In this document: positions 53,776-64,000 of the stretch, in pieces
Position numbering within the stretch: position 1 is the first letter of the stretch
How the letters are laid out: each line of letters begins with the position of its first letter
Source of the DNA: Diploptera punctata
Taxonomy: Eukaryota; Arthropoda; Insecta; Blattodea; Blaberidae
Direction: 5' to 3'
NCBI GenBank assembly: GCA_030220185.1
Contig: JASPKZ010005710.1
Location: forward strand, 558,001 to 622,000
DNA length: 64,000 nucleotides
Position numbers and translations under genes: made by a program
Notes under the pieces: model-generated
Database searches by the model: none
The model's input: only the letters and a program-made list of their open reading frames with translations
Told to the model about the DNA's origin: nothing

Positions 53776-53951
53776 TATTAGTATGATTTCTCATACATCA
53801 TTCCTGCAAGATTCGTTAAAATCCATCATTGGTGAGTGAATATAAGATTTTTTAAAGTTATCCATTTTAGTAGTTTAGATTTAAATACAGTCAGGATCTG
53901 GCATTTAAACAAGAAATTTAAAACAATTACTCATTTATTCACATCCACCAT

Positions 53952-54667
53952 TTAAGGGGGGTGATGGATGAAAAATTGACCATTTGAGATCAAAATTGGC
54001 ATTTTTTGTACTAAAAAATAGCCTGTACTCTAATGTATATGTTGGCAAAGTTTCAGAGGCCTATGGCGCTTCCAAGTGCCCTAAATTACATCAGAGTTAA
54101 AAGGCTGTGCCAGTTAAATACTACCTGCATGCAAATCTTTAAACTTGTTTCTCCACACTTTTATATCCACTGCATTTTTCTACATTCAAAATTGAATGAA
54201 ATTCAGAAATTTTGTCCTAGAAGGTTCAAATTTTTACTGCATGTCCTAAAAACAATGGGTAACAAAATAGTGCATGGGTTTCATGATTGAAGTAGTATTT
54301 TAAGGAATAAAAAATAAAATGTACGCAATTATTAATTTTTTTTTGTAATTCCACACATGAGGTACAACTTTTTTTTTCCCTTTATATTCATATTATAAGA
54401 ACTCTAATGCATGATGTTTTTCTAAATATTTTAAGGGTCTTGTAAAAAAAAATCAGACATTTTACTAAAAAATTGTGGAACCCATTTAATTATAATATAT
54501 GCTATTTTTTAAAAATATAATATTTAATAACTCATTAAATAAATGTCTCACAAGAATTAAATTTAAACACATCATTATGTATCATGCAGTGAATGTTTGT
54601 ACGAAAAATCAAGTCTCTAGCTCAAGAAATGTAGAAAATAGAAATTTCACCCATCACCCCCCCTTAA
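53952..54667 (+). mobile_element. 716-bp element with TTAA and G-run ends, copy 1
   Basis: TTAA then GGGGGGTGATGGATGAAA at the left, and TTTCACCCATCACCCCCC then TTAA at the right: inverted repeats of about 20 bp with TTAA at both ends. It has no long open frame. TTAA suggests a piggyBac-type target, but the G start is unusual. An inverted second copy is at 55105-55784. Confidence 0.85.
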
Positions 54668-54719
54668 TAGTAACAACTAGTAGTGGTGATATGTTCTTTA
54701 CCGCAGCAAAGTGATATAA

Positions 54720-55025
54720 AACATGATGTCTTAGTGCAAAGCTATGGGATTGCATTAGTTCAGGTCACAAAAGGGGGAAAAAAAATCTCATGGAATTTTG
54801 GGGCAAGTATGGGACCAATGCCCCACCCAGCATTCTGAGGAATTTGGGTAGCTACAATAAGTAGCAGCCCAAGGTTGAGAATACCAGCTGTAATGGTTAG
54901 AGGATCCAACATGCTGACCACATATAATCCTTATAAGAGATTAACACATGTGGATGTGAGGCCAGCAAGTGACGGATAGATCAAGGGCTTTATAGGCCTG
55001 TCACACCATAGAGGTAACTTTGGAG
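54720..55025 (+). mobile_element. SINE family S-B (old copy)
   Basis: CATGATGTCTTAGTGCAAAG, TCATGGAATTTTGGGGCAAG, TAGCAGCCCAAGGTTGAGAA, ACACATGTGGATGTGAGGCC, TATAGGCCTGTCACACCATA. Confidence 0.75.
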
Positions 55026-55104
55026 AAAGTAGAATTTCTTTAATAACTTCGCACAAAAAATTTCACTTTTCTTTATTTATATCATGATAGACAAGAAAGT
55101 GAGA

Positions 55105-55784
55105 TTAAGGGGGGGGTGAAATTTTTATTTTTTGAGCTAGAGACTTAATTTTTTGTACAAATATTCACTGCATGATACATAATGATGTGTCTAAGTTTCA
55201 TTCTTGTTAGACATTTATTTTATGAGTTATTAAATATTATATTTTTAAAAATTTGCATGTATTATAACTAAATGGGTTCCACACTTTTTTAGTAAAATGT
55301 CTGATTTTTTTACAAGACCCTTAAAATATTCGGAAAAAGATCATGCATTAGAATTCTTATAATGTGAATACAAAGAGAGAAAAAAAAAGTTGTACCTCAT
55401 GCGTGGAATTACAAAAAAAAATTAATAACTGCATACATTTTATTTTTTAAAATACTACTTCAATCATGAAACCCATGCATTACTTTGTTACCCATTGTTT
55501 TTAGGACATGCAGTAAAAATGTAAACCTTCTAGGAGAAAATTTCTGAATTCCATTCAATTTTGAATGTAGAAAAATGCAGTGGATATAAAAGTGTGGAAA
55601 AACAAGTTTAAAGATTTGCATGCAGGTAGTATTTAACTGGCGCAGCCTTTTAACTCTGACATAATTTAGGGCACTTAGAAGCGCCATAGGCCTCTGAAAC
55701 TTTGTGAACATATACATTAGAGTACAGGCTATTTTTAGTACAAAAAAATGCCAATTTTGATCTCAAATGGTCACCTCCCCTTAA
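55105..55784 (-). mobile_element. 716-bp element, inverted copy 2 (680 bp)
   Basis: TTAAGGGGGGGGTGAAATTT at the left and CACCTCCCCTTAA at the right. It aligns to copy 1 in reverse along its length, with the inner part of the right repeat deleted. The two copies face each other across the S-B SINE. Confidence 0.85.
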
Positions 55785-56700
55785 GAACAGAATAAATAAA
55801 GGTAGAGCAATAACAGAAATGTTAAATTGTGTCCTATGAAACAGACATAACTAGGAAAAATAACTTACAAATACAATTCAAGAGTGAGAAGTACAGTTAC
55901 ATATGAAGCTGGAACATGGAAATTCAACAAAAACTTTTAATGATGGAAATGCATTTCTCGAGGAGAGCAAAATTGGGAGGGAAAAAAAAGGAAATAAAGT
56001 CATACGAGAAAAAATTAATATATAACATTCAATAGTAGATTATATATGATTTAAGCAATTGAATTGATATGTGCATGTACGAGTGCAAGTAGAAGGGTTA
56101 CACAGAAAATCATTAGAATGGTGCCCACCTGGAAGAAGGAAGAAAGGAAGATCTCAAAACTTATGGATGCAAGAATAACTGGAATGAGGACATGAGTGGA
56201 TGGTTAGGGAAGAGTGCAGAAGGAAAATAAAACTTTAGGCACAGAAAGATGTGTAAAATTGAAAATCTATACTTTTTTTTTTTCAATCACAAAATAATTA
56301 TTCCTTTTCTAAGTATTTCTCATGCACAATTTCACTGATAGTACAATTCTTATTCAATACTCCTGGCTTCCAATTCATTTTATGGGATGACTTCCAAACT
56401 ACGACTGATTGACTCACTGCAGTCTCTATCTGGTCTTATGTAAGTAAAGAAGTTAGAAATGTCGAGACAGGTCACACCGGCCGCTAATCGAATAGTCGCG
56501 AAAGCGATTTTTCGAGAAAGCACGTGTGGAGAGATTGGTTCGAATTGTATACACGATTCGCTATTCCGAATCCTTAAAGACGAGAATTGAGTCTTGACGC
56601 CGCCCGCGAAATTCAAAAGTACGGGATCAACAATGCGTTACAAAATCATTAAAACATAAAAAAACACGCGATATTATCTTGCGCTCGTAAATGCCTATGA
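55785..56700. other. Sequence without recognised features
   Basis: A GC-richer patch at 56460-56640 (GACAGGTCACACCGGCCGCT, GACGCCGCCCGCGAAATTC) stands out in base composition, but no family is recognised. Confidence 0.4.
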
Positions 56701-56714
56701 CAAATATGTGGTCT

Positions 56715-56995
56715 CCAGGTATCGTGCTGCCTCGTCACGCAGCGGGTCCGAGTTCTAGTTTCGGTCGGGACATGTTTCTTGGATGAGGTTTTTTTCCTGT
56801 TTTTCCTCACTTGTAAAAAAATGTCACGAAACTTTAAGGCCCAATCGGTTCCCGAATATTATATTAAGTTTATAGTATTAAGGACTCTCCTGGCGACCAC
56901 TATCATCATCTACCCATCATATCGGGGCAGCATAACCGCGCCTTCCAGGTGTGAACACCAGAAGTGTCGAAATGACAACGTGGGAATTGAATATA
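56715..56995 (+). mobile_element. SINE family S-C (diverged)
   Basis: CTGCCTCGTCACGCAGCGGG, GAGTTCTAGTTTCGGTCGGG, CCTCACTTGTAAAAAAATGT, CATCATATCGGGGCAGCATA, CGCGCCTTCCAGGTGTGAAC. Confidence 0.78.
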
Positions 56996-56999
56996 AAAA

Positions 57000-58205
57000 A
57001 AATATATTAGTATAGTACTCCAATGCCATGATCGTAAAGAATGAAGGATTCGTTACCGAGTGGACCGTGAGCATTAAGTATAACATTACTATGTAAGATG
57101 GCAGCACAAAATTTAACGAGTTAACGTGACATCTACAGGTAGCTATGGAAATCATTAAACCAAGTACTTAATTTTACAATTTAGCCAACTGTACTGGTTT
57201 ATTATGTAAATGTAGTACATTTGTAATAAATGTAATATTTATTTAAGAACATACATATAATTATTTAACGATTTGAGAAACTGTATAATAAAATAAACAC
57301 ATCATACATGTGCATAATGTAATCGTATTTAAATTCCTTCCCTGTATTTATTTTATATTCTATTGGCTATTCTCAATGAGAGAAGCGCGAAAATTGTAAG
57401 TTTAAATTTACAAAAGACGACAAATTCTTACAATATTATTGTAAAAAAATATTTGACAGCTCTTAGAACATGGGTTAGAAAAGATATTTAAGTAATCATG
57501 CGTTATTTGGAATACATATAAAGGAGATTTTCAAACTAACTCTTGGTTGAAATCTATTTTAGGTGTTATTTTAATGTGAGAGGAAAGGAAGTATGAGAGA
57601 TGAAAGAAAATAAGTTTTCTGTAATTTATGAAAACCGTACGTGTTAAATTATTTCAATCGTACATGAAGTGGAAGTTATCTGTTAAAAATCGTGTGCAAA
57701 AGTTATGTACTAAATGTGTTTCATATTATATAGACCTAAAAAGGATAGCCTTTTTTCCTTTTTAACCTGCGGAACATTAATGCTGAAATTGCTCTTGTGA
57801 CGTGAAATACATTACCGGTAGGGCCTGCTAAGCTGCAATAGAAAGTTTTCATCTCTCATGTAAGTTGATTTATTATTATTGTATTTTTAAGTTAAAGACA
57901 TTGTGTTATTGATTGATGTATCTAACTAAACTGAGTTACCGGTATACAGCATATAGGTACATAATTCTCCAATACATAGGCTAGATCTATTTGTTCAATA
58001 TTATATGGAGCTACTGATATTTAATAATTGTGTAGGAAGGTACCGCTTTTAAATTAGTTTTAAAAAAGTTGGAAAAACTGCACTTAAACTAGCATGAAAT
58101 ATTTTCAGTCTTATAGAACAACAGTGCACATGCGCCAGAGTTTATAGAGCCAGCGATAACCCACAGTCGAACTACTTATTGATTATCATCCTCGATTACT
58201 CTCCA
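57000..58205. other. Sequence without recognised features
   Basis: No repeats or coding strings recognised over about 1.2 kb. This is one of the few long stretches here without visible transposons. Confidence 0.45.
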
Positions 58206-58214
58206 TCACTATGA

Positions 58215-58605
58215 AATTGTCCACCGCTGTGATCTCGAGGTAGCGTGCTGCCTTGTCACGCAGCGGGCTCGGGTTCGATCCCCGGTTGGGGCAGTTTTTC
58301 TGGGTGAGTTTTTTTCGGGGTTTTTCCTCACCTGTAAGACAAATGGCAGGAAAACTTTAAGGCCCAAACGGTCCCCGAAATCATATGGCCATCGCAATCA
58401 TCATCATTCATATTCATCTTAGATTAAACTTAGGATTAGGGACTCTCCTGGCGCACCACTATCGTCATCACCCATCATATCATCGGGGCAACATAACCCT
58501 GCCTTCCAGGCACTCCAACCTCAGAAGTGGGTTACAATTACGCCATGCCAGGAGAGAACACCAGGAATGTCGAAAGACAACCTGGGACATTTGCAAAAAA
58601 AAAAT
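58215..58605 (+). mobile_element. SINE family S-C (most complete copy)
   Basis: CCACCGCTGTGATCTCGAGG, AGCGTGCTGCCTTGTCACGC, GGGTTCGATCCCCGGTTGGG, AAACTTTAAGGCCCAAACGG, GGGACTCTCCTGGCGCACCA, ATAACCCTGCCTTCCAGGCA and GCCATGCCAGGAGAGAACAC, ending in poly-A at 58596. Confidence 0.85.
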
Positions 58606-58659
58606 TTTTTTAAATATTTGTGTTTAAATTTCCACTTTTGCAGCCATATAATACTGATT

Positions 58660-59030
58660 TCACATTTTAATTAATCAGATCTTTGTTTTAATTGTAATAT
58701 TTTTATTTTCCCAACTGTATACAGTTGTACAAATATTCTTACCAGTATATGCTTTTTTTACACATTCCTGAACATCTCTGTTGCACTACCATCTATCATA
58801 AATACACTTCCAAGATAAGTAAATGATTGCAATTAATTTATTTCCTGTTCATCTATATTAAAAGTTGAATTTTTGATAGCATTTACTATCTTAGATACAT
58901 TTATTTTAAGTCTGCATTGATTGCTTCATTTTTTAATTTGGCTATTTTTGTTTCCATATTGCAAATCTCTGTGCGAGAAGACAAATATCATCTGAAAGTC
59001 AAGGTCATAATTTATGGGGGAAGGACAAAA
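58660..59030 (-). pseudogene. LINE reverse transcriptase scrap
   Basis: Minus strand near 58990: DDICLLAQRFAIWKQK, the typical sequence after the catalytic ADD box, followed by a broken INPSKTK-type region. Strongly decayed. Confidence 0.55.
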
Positions 59031-59089
59031 TAGTCATATAACTGGTGATTCTTTAGAACTAGTTCATTGGTGAAGTGTTCTCACCATAG

Positions 59090-59190
59090 ACTTTCAGTCC
59101 CTTGGGGTAATAGGAGGTTAAGAGTCCCAGCTTTCTAGACAATCAACATGAGATGTCAGCCCTGTGCAATGACTGCCTTTATCCCAGATC
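59090..59190 (-). repeat. SINE S-A scrap
   Basis: CAGTCCCTTGGGGTAATAGG, TTTCTAGACAATCAACATGA, GTCAGCCCTGTGCAATGACT match the 3' part of S-A in reverse. Confidence 0.6.
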
Positions 59191-59194
59191 ATAC

Positions 59195-60039
59195 TTCTTC
59201 TTCTTCTTCCTCCTTTGGCTCTAAAGTCCTCTAAGAACGTTGGCCGCCTTCATAACAACTGCCCATTCTTCTCTATTACTAGCTTTCTGTCTCCATCTTT
59301 TCACCTTCAATTGTCTTAAGTCTTCCTCAACCTTATCTAACCATTAGTTTCTGTCTTCCAACCTTTCTTCTTCCTTCTAAAATCTTTCTTGCTCCATCCG
59401 AAACATGTGTCCTACCCATTCCAGTTTCTTTCTTCTAATATCTCCTACCAGATCTAAATCCCTGGGATTCAATGAGAGCTTCGGCGGGGAAGGAGTCCTT
59501 CCGAACAGCGCAGCTGGCGGATGAAGTTCCTCATGGGTAGATCAGACTCAAGAGCTATAGTAAAAGCAACTGATCTAGGGGACAGAAACCCCGAATTCAA
59601 ATGACCTTACCCTCCAGGTTGGACGTTAGGCCAGCACCCTAACTCCGTAAAAACAATTACTGGCTAAAGAACCTCAACATAAAAATTGAGGAGGCCAAAA
59701 CTTCAATGAGGTTTTAGTCACCTGCTAAAGAAGAAGAAGATCTAAATCCCTATATAATTCTTTCAATTCCTGGTTCATTCTAATTCTCCATATATCTTGT
59801 TCCATATATCTTCTTTAATATTTTTCTTTCCCAAGTATTTAACATGTACTCATCTTTTTCTGATAATGTCCGTGTTTCGCTTGCACACATGACTACTGGT
59901 TTCAATATTGTTTTATATGTTTTAATTTTTGCTATCCTACTTATTGTTCTTGACTTAAAAACTTGTTTCAATGCATAGAAGCATCTATTGCCCATTGTAA
60001 TCCTTGCTCGAACCTCTTCACTCAATTCATTTTTTGTGA
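59195..60039 (-). pseudogene. LINE C-terminal region, part 1
   Basis: Minus-strand frame 59780-60025: MSEEVRARITMGNRCFYALK, RIAKIKTYKTILKPVVMCAS, ETRTLSEKDEYMLNTWERKI, LKKIYG. The tail (VGRRK..-like, 59280-59460) follows, with a second SINE-like or SINE-unrelated insert at 59462-59735. It continues upstream beyond repeat R1 at 60791-61095. Confidence 0.75.
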
Positions 60040-60790
60040 CTATTTAACTCATGCCCCAAATGGGAGCCAATTACCAATCACGTTTCAATGATTTCTGTTT
60101 TACAACCAATCAGAGTCGTGTTTCACGAAATATTTATCAGTGTTATAATTACCATATTAAAGAAAGCTCCTCCTTTTTAATATTCTGAACAGGTCTGACC
60201 ATTATTTTGCAGTGACTGAGCCTGTGAGAAATACGGCTACCAGATTGTATATATAGTGCATGAATGTCAACACATACCGCATGCGGGAGTTAATATAAAA
60301 ACATTTGTAGCAATTGATTATACCACCAAAAAAAGAAACCACTGTATGAACTTTTTTAAATGTATTTTTTCCCAGGTAACAATCCAGAAAAATGTAATTG
60401 TCATATTTACATCATACGACATCAGAAATGAATTAATATACAGTTTGATGTGTTTCATTTTTTCTCCACTAGAGAGCATTCTTACAATATTGCGTTCCTT
60501 TGGCAATAAATAGTATGATCTGGTTGCAGTGATAAACAAAAGAAGCAGATGAAGCGTACCTAACGCTTCTCATTTGTTTTCAAACATCGCCGTTTACATT
60601 AAATATATACATATTTTAAAATAACTATAGTTAAATAATGATTTGTGAATAAACAGCTTAATTTTATTCGTTAAATAGTCCTAACAAATGCCACGAGTGA
60701 TTTCCAAATTATCTAGATAAATTCACTCCTCACTTCGTGAGTCGTGAATTTATCGATAATTTGGAAATCACTCGTGGCATTACTTATGAT
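60040..60790. repeat. Dispersed repeat R1, copy 2, inside a LINE
   Basis: CTATTTAACTCATGCCCCAA to GGAAATCACTCGTGGCATTA. The right end is a strong hairpin: TGCCACGAGTGATTTCCAAA (60689) pairs with TTTGGAAATCACTCGTGGCA (60760). It splits a LINE between ..KYLGSLI and ..NELSEEVRA, so its limits are visible. Direct flank duplication is not clear. Confidence 0.7.
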
Positions 60791-61095
60791 AATTAGAGAA
60801 CCCAGGTATTTAATACTATCAACTTTCTCAAATTTCTGACCATCTAGGACTATATATGAGATGGATTTACTTTTACTCTTGATATTGTCATACATTTTGT
60901 TTTATCCTTGTTTATGACTAATCCTGTCTTCCAAGACTCTTGCTTTAGTTGTTTCAATGCTTCTTCCACTACTTTTGTAGAATATCCAAATATAACAAGG
61001 TCATCTGCATATGCTAGATAATGCATTGACCTATTAAAAATTGTTCCATTTTTGTTTACTTTAATATTTTTTATTGCTTTCTCCAAAACACTTAC
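60791..61095 (-). pseudogene. LINE reverse transcriptase fragment with YADD box
   Basis: Minus strand: SMHYLAYADDLVIFGYSTKV, EEALKQLKQESWKTGLVINK, DKTKCMTISRVK, then FEKVDSIKYLGSLI. YADD is the RT catalytic pair; NKDKTK is the next conserved block. Same element as 59195-60039. Confidence 0.85.
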
Positions 61096-61208
61096 TTACT
61101 TACTCACTGGTACTATCGAACCCGTAGGTTCATGGCCGCGCGGATATAAGCTCTCCATACATCCCTATCCTGAGCTAATGCTTTCCAATCATTCCCTGTA
61201 TAATCTAC
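61096..61208 (-). repeat. LINE 3'-end fragment
   Basis: ACTTACTCACTGGTACTATC, GAACCCGTAGGTTCATGGCC: reverse complement of the 3' end of the 29445-30178 LINE ([14 protein letters not shown]). Confidence 0.75.
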
Positions 61209-61289
61209 TTTCCAAAACACAGTTAAATAAAATAATTGATAAGTCCTGTTTTAACAATAAAATTATCAGATAGTTTTCCTTGTATCCTG

Positions 61290-61385
61290 ACTCCCCAGAT
61301 CATAAGTTTGGTACTCATTTCTGTTAGAGGCTAAGTCAAACTCAGGGCAGATGCTACCAGAGAGTTTGGCCTGTAACTTGATAGA
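61290..61385 (-). repeat. SINE S-A scrap
   Basis: CCCCAGATCATAAGTTTGGT, TACTCATTTCTGTTAGAGGC, GCTACCAGAGAGTTTGG. Confidence 0.5.
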
Positions 61386-61599
61386 CTAAAAATAGATTTA
61401 TACAGAAGGGTACAGGGAAGAAACAGGTAAGTCACTTTTTGTCAAAATGGAGTTTAAGGTGAATTAGATTCTCCACAGAAAGAACTATCTTTTAGAGATG
61501 TAAAATAAATGGTTCAGTCATTGGTTTATTTATCTTCAAATTTTGGCATGCAGGTAAAGAACTAGGTATATTTCATAATTAAAAGTCCATTTTGTAGGT

Positions 61600-62100
61600 T
61601 TAATCTCTCTATCTGGGATGAAAAGGATATCCCTGAAAAAATTACTAGTTATAATAAAAGTTTGGGAATTATTAACAAGTTATGGAACCATCCCTTGTAC
61701 AAAAAAACACCAGATTACGTTTATATAACACTTTGGTTAGACCAGTGTTGACCTACGGTAGTGAAGCATGGACACTAAAAAGACAACATGAAAGCAGAAT
61801 AACGGCTTGTGAAATGAGATTCATGCGCAGAACAGCGGGTTACACCAGATGGAATCGGAAAAGGAACACCGGTATCTTAAAAGAATTGAAGACTATGCCA
61901 ATTTTGGAATACATTAAACAGTACCAACTAAATTGGAAACACCATCTTGAAAGAATGAGTTCAAATCGGATCCCCAAAGCTGTTTATAATTATATACTAA
62001 GAGGACGAAGATCTCTGGGCCGTCCTATGAAATGCTGGAGGGAAGATTTTCTATAGGATCATAACATGCCTTGGCCTAATACTTGGAAGGAAGAAGAAGA
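61600..62100 (+). pseudogene. LINE C-terminal region with GAA tail, copy 2
   Basis: Frame 61682-62056: [97 protein letters not shown]. 3' end TTTTCTATAGGATCATAACA and GAAGAAGAAGA. 5' truncated inside the FKYLG block. Confidence 0.88.
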
Positions 62101-62104
62101 TGGA

Positions 62105-63060
62105 AAAGTGACCTACCTGTTTTTTTTTTCCTGTACTTTTCATATTGGAAGCTGCGAGTTCATAATTGAAAAAAAAGTTTCACATGATTGGAATAGATGT
62201 AATGCAATTGTTGAGAAGGCCTAAACTTCAATGAAATTGTGCCTAGAGAAGGAGAAGAAGAGATAGATACAGATTTCACAAAATCTTAAAATAATTCCAG
62301 AAAGTTGGTTGGTATCTAATGTTGAGCACTTGATAATGAAATCATCCGCTCTCTAATTCCAGAAAGTCAACTGTGGCCACCTTTTGCCTTATCACTGGTC
62401 TTAAATAAAGGAAATAGATATGAGGATGCTATAATTATTACTCCACCAAGTAGTCTGCGCTTGCAGAAAATATGTTAACTAACATGCTGTCTTTCTCTTT
62501 CCCTTCCTTGCTATATTACCACTTCCTGCCTCTGTATATGTTCTTTGTCTGGCAGGTAGAGAGCTGACAAATACTATGGATTATAATGGTCCGTCCTTCT
62601 AGGTGGTTATTGGCAAAATGACTAATTTGACAATCCTGTCACTATTGGGGTTACGTGTATTACATGTTGCCACTTGTGATTTATTGTGAAGCTGGTAACG
62701 GAAAGACGATAAATACTGTGATTTTAAATGATCCGACCACTTGAGCATTCTGTGCTTAAATGACTAATATGACAACCATGTTAAGATCTTTCACACGTGT
62801 TTAGGGATTCTCCGTCCACACAAAATTGAACCATTTCAGTACGTGATCGGATGTACAATCTTCTCCTACATCCCTTCCACAGATTCAATAGTTCGGCAAC
62901 ACTAGCGCTAAAACTCTTCTCCTCCATCTGTGCGAAGATAACTTGGTTGTGTAATAGATGCTTGATGTCAGGAATTGGAAGTTGGCTGCAGTGGATAGAG
63001 AAGTGTGGAAGAAGGGGATTGGGGAGGCAGGGTTTCATAAGGGATATAACACAATGTGAT
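62105..63060. other. Sequence without recognised features
   Basis: Short LINE-like tail at about 62215-62265 (CCTAAACTTCAATGAAATTG, GAGAAGAAG). 62790-63050 is GC-richer than its surroundings, but no family is recognised. Confidence 0.4.
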
Positions 63061-63064
63061 GATG

Positions 63065-63325
63065 ATATTCATAGTTAAATATGGGAAGCAACATTATGAG
63101 GTTCTTAATTCGTAAATTAATGAGTCATTTTTTAACATCTTACCTCATATTTTATGTTTCTTCAAACATGGGAACTAGTTTTCGAGAGAAGGATCTCTCT
63201 CATTTTCACCGACATTATGACTACCGGATTTTCGTTGATGGAGATTCCAACGAAAATCCGGTAGTCATAATGTCAGTTGAAAATGAGAAAGATCCTTCTC
63301 TCGAAAACTAGTTCCCGTCCATATT
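63065..63325. mobile_element. PLE fold-back family F9
   Basis: The left end has the full terminus (GGGAAGCAACATTATGAGGT). Arms meet near 63240 (GACTACCGGATTTTCGTTGA / ACGAAAATCCGGTAGTC). The right arm is cut at 63318 (GTTCCCGT), before the module. The frame VVIMSVENEKD of the coding tail is recognisable. The core reads UUGAAAA, so the ribozyme-like motif is degenerate. Confidence 0.8.
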
Positions 63326-63327
63326 TG

Positions 63328-64000
63328 GTTCGTCTTCTGGGCTTATAGGCCGTAGTCCGGTTGTCTTCATACTCGACGTTTTGTCTACTGCTGCGGTAGA
63401 CTTCATCAGGAGATACTGCGTGCTCTCTGTGAACTCCTCAACAGTCGGCTGCAGATTGGCTGGTCGTTGGAAACTGTCTCCCTATTTATAGGAAAACCCC
63501 GGGTGGTGGGGGGGTTTTCTGTGTGGTCCGTGTTTCGTGCTATTTTCGTGCCGTTTACAGAAGTCATAGGCTTCATTGTCGTGTTGTGCAGTGCTGGGTT
63601 CCATATTTTGTTAATCTTCACGGTTTCTTCTTTTTTGTTGAAGGAATTTTTATATAAAAAATATATAAACATAAAAATTCCTTCAACAAAAAAGAAGAAA
63701 CCTTGAAGATAAACAAAATATGGATCCCAGCACTGCACAACATGACAACGAAGCCTATGACTTCTGCAAACGGCATGAAAACAGCACAAAACATGGACTG
63801 TGCAGAAAATCCCCCCACCACCCGGGGTTTACCTATAAATAGGGAGACAGTTTCCAACGACCAGCCAGTCTGCAGCCGACTGTTGAGGAGTTCACAGAGA
63901 GCACGCAGTATCTCCTGATGAGGTCTACCACAGCAGTAGACGAAATATCGAGTATGAAGACAACCGGACCACAGCTATAAGCCCGGAAGACGAACCAAAT
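63328..64000. mobile_element. Large fold-back family F11 with hammerhead-like motifs
   Basis: Two arms of about 330 bp meet near 63665 (AATTTTTATATAAAAAATAT region). Outer ends: ATTTGGTTCGTCTTCTGGGC at the left, GGAAGACGAACCAAAT at the right. Inner: CACCCGGGGTTT and CTATAAATAGGGAGACAG. Possibly cut by the window end. Open frames on both strands come from the symmetry. Confidence 0.85.
63908..63955 (+). ncRNA. Hammerhead-like motif with zero-loop stem III (F11)
   Basis: CUGAUGA (63915-63921), extra G, stem II GUCUAC/GUAGAC, GAA (63942-63944), AUAU then C (63949) as cleavage base. The opposite arm (63366-63412, minus) has AAAACGUC, so the parent probably had GAAACGUC. A zero-loop AC/GU stem III implies action as a dimer. 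Confidence 0.6.

Noticed and set aside
63406..63918. Protein-coding gene from overlapping frames of 71-127 codons
   Set aside because: The frames occur as mirror pairs in the palindrome arms and have no recognisable domain.

Overview
The window looks like a transposon-saturated intron landscape from an arthropod, most likely an insect with a large genome. A cockroach-like polyneopteran fits, but that is inference from general character, not proof. One host gene is present: the 3' half of an SLC12 cation-chloride cotransporter of the NKCC / bumetanide-sensitive type. It lies on the + strand as nine confident exons plus one candidate mini-exon between 501 and 31238. The exons encode most of the cytosolic C-terminal SLC12 domain, their splice phases join up, and the last one ends in the family's typical LTFYS terminus. 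The membrane-spanning half must lie upstream of base 1.

Almost everything else is repeats. (1) The dominant class is a set of at least a dozen Penelope-like retroelement (PLE) families, inserted as fold-back (palindromic) copies. Many carry the C-terminal GIY-YIG endonuclease region. Their arms hold hammerhead-ribozyme-like motifs and share a terminal module, TATGAGGT - spacer - ACCTCATA. (2) tRNA-headed SINE units (here S-T) show the same head-to-head architecture and 12-13 bp target duplications. One of them has a 34 x 54 bp tandem array at 16267-18101. (3) At least four other SINE families (here S-A, S-B, S-C, S-D) are present. (4) C-terminal LINE fragments occur on both strands, some with YADD/FADD or RNase H motifs. 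(5) DNA transposons include a mariner relic, a complete but dead Tc1/mariner-superfamily element, pogo/Tigger pieces and small TTAA-flanked MITEs.

Layout: 1-6.6 kb, cotransporter exons among fold-backs; 6.8-13.6 kb, tandem repeat, PLE tail and mariner relic; 13.6-31.2 kb, remaining exons, the array and nested fold-backs; 31.2-64 kb, downstream of the stop codon, only repeats and one uncharacterised acidic ORF relic. Two retroelement insertions lie on splice donors of the cotransporter and duplicate donor sequence.

The most interesting system is the PLE fold-back set. At least thirteen insertions can be delimited exactly by 11-17 bp target duplications. In nearly all of them one arm carries the full 3' terminus and the other stops inside the loop of the terminal module. 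The arms encode hammerhead-like cores, some complete, some with dead residues, and several with a zero-loop stem III. PLE-associated hammerheads, including forms with reduced stem III, are published. The arm rule, the recurrent extra base next to the core and the common terminal module are what deserve checking. All assignments come from reading the sequence; no database search was possible.
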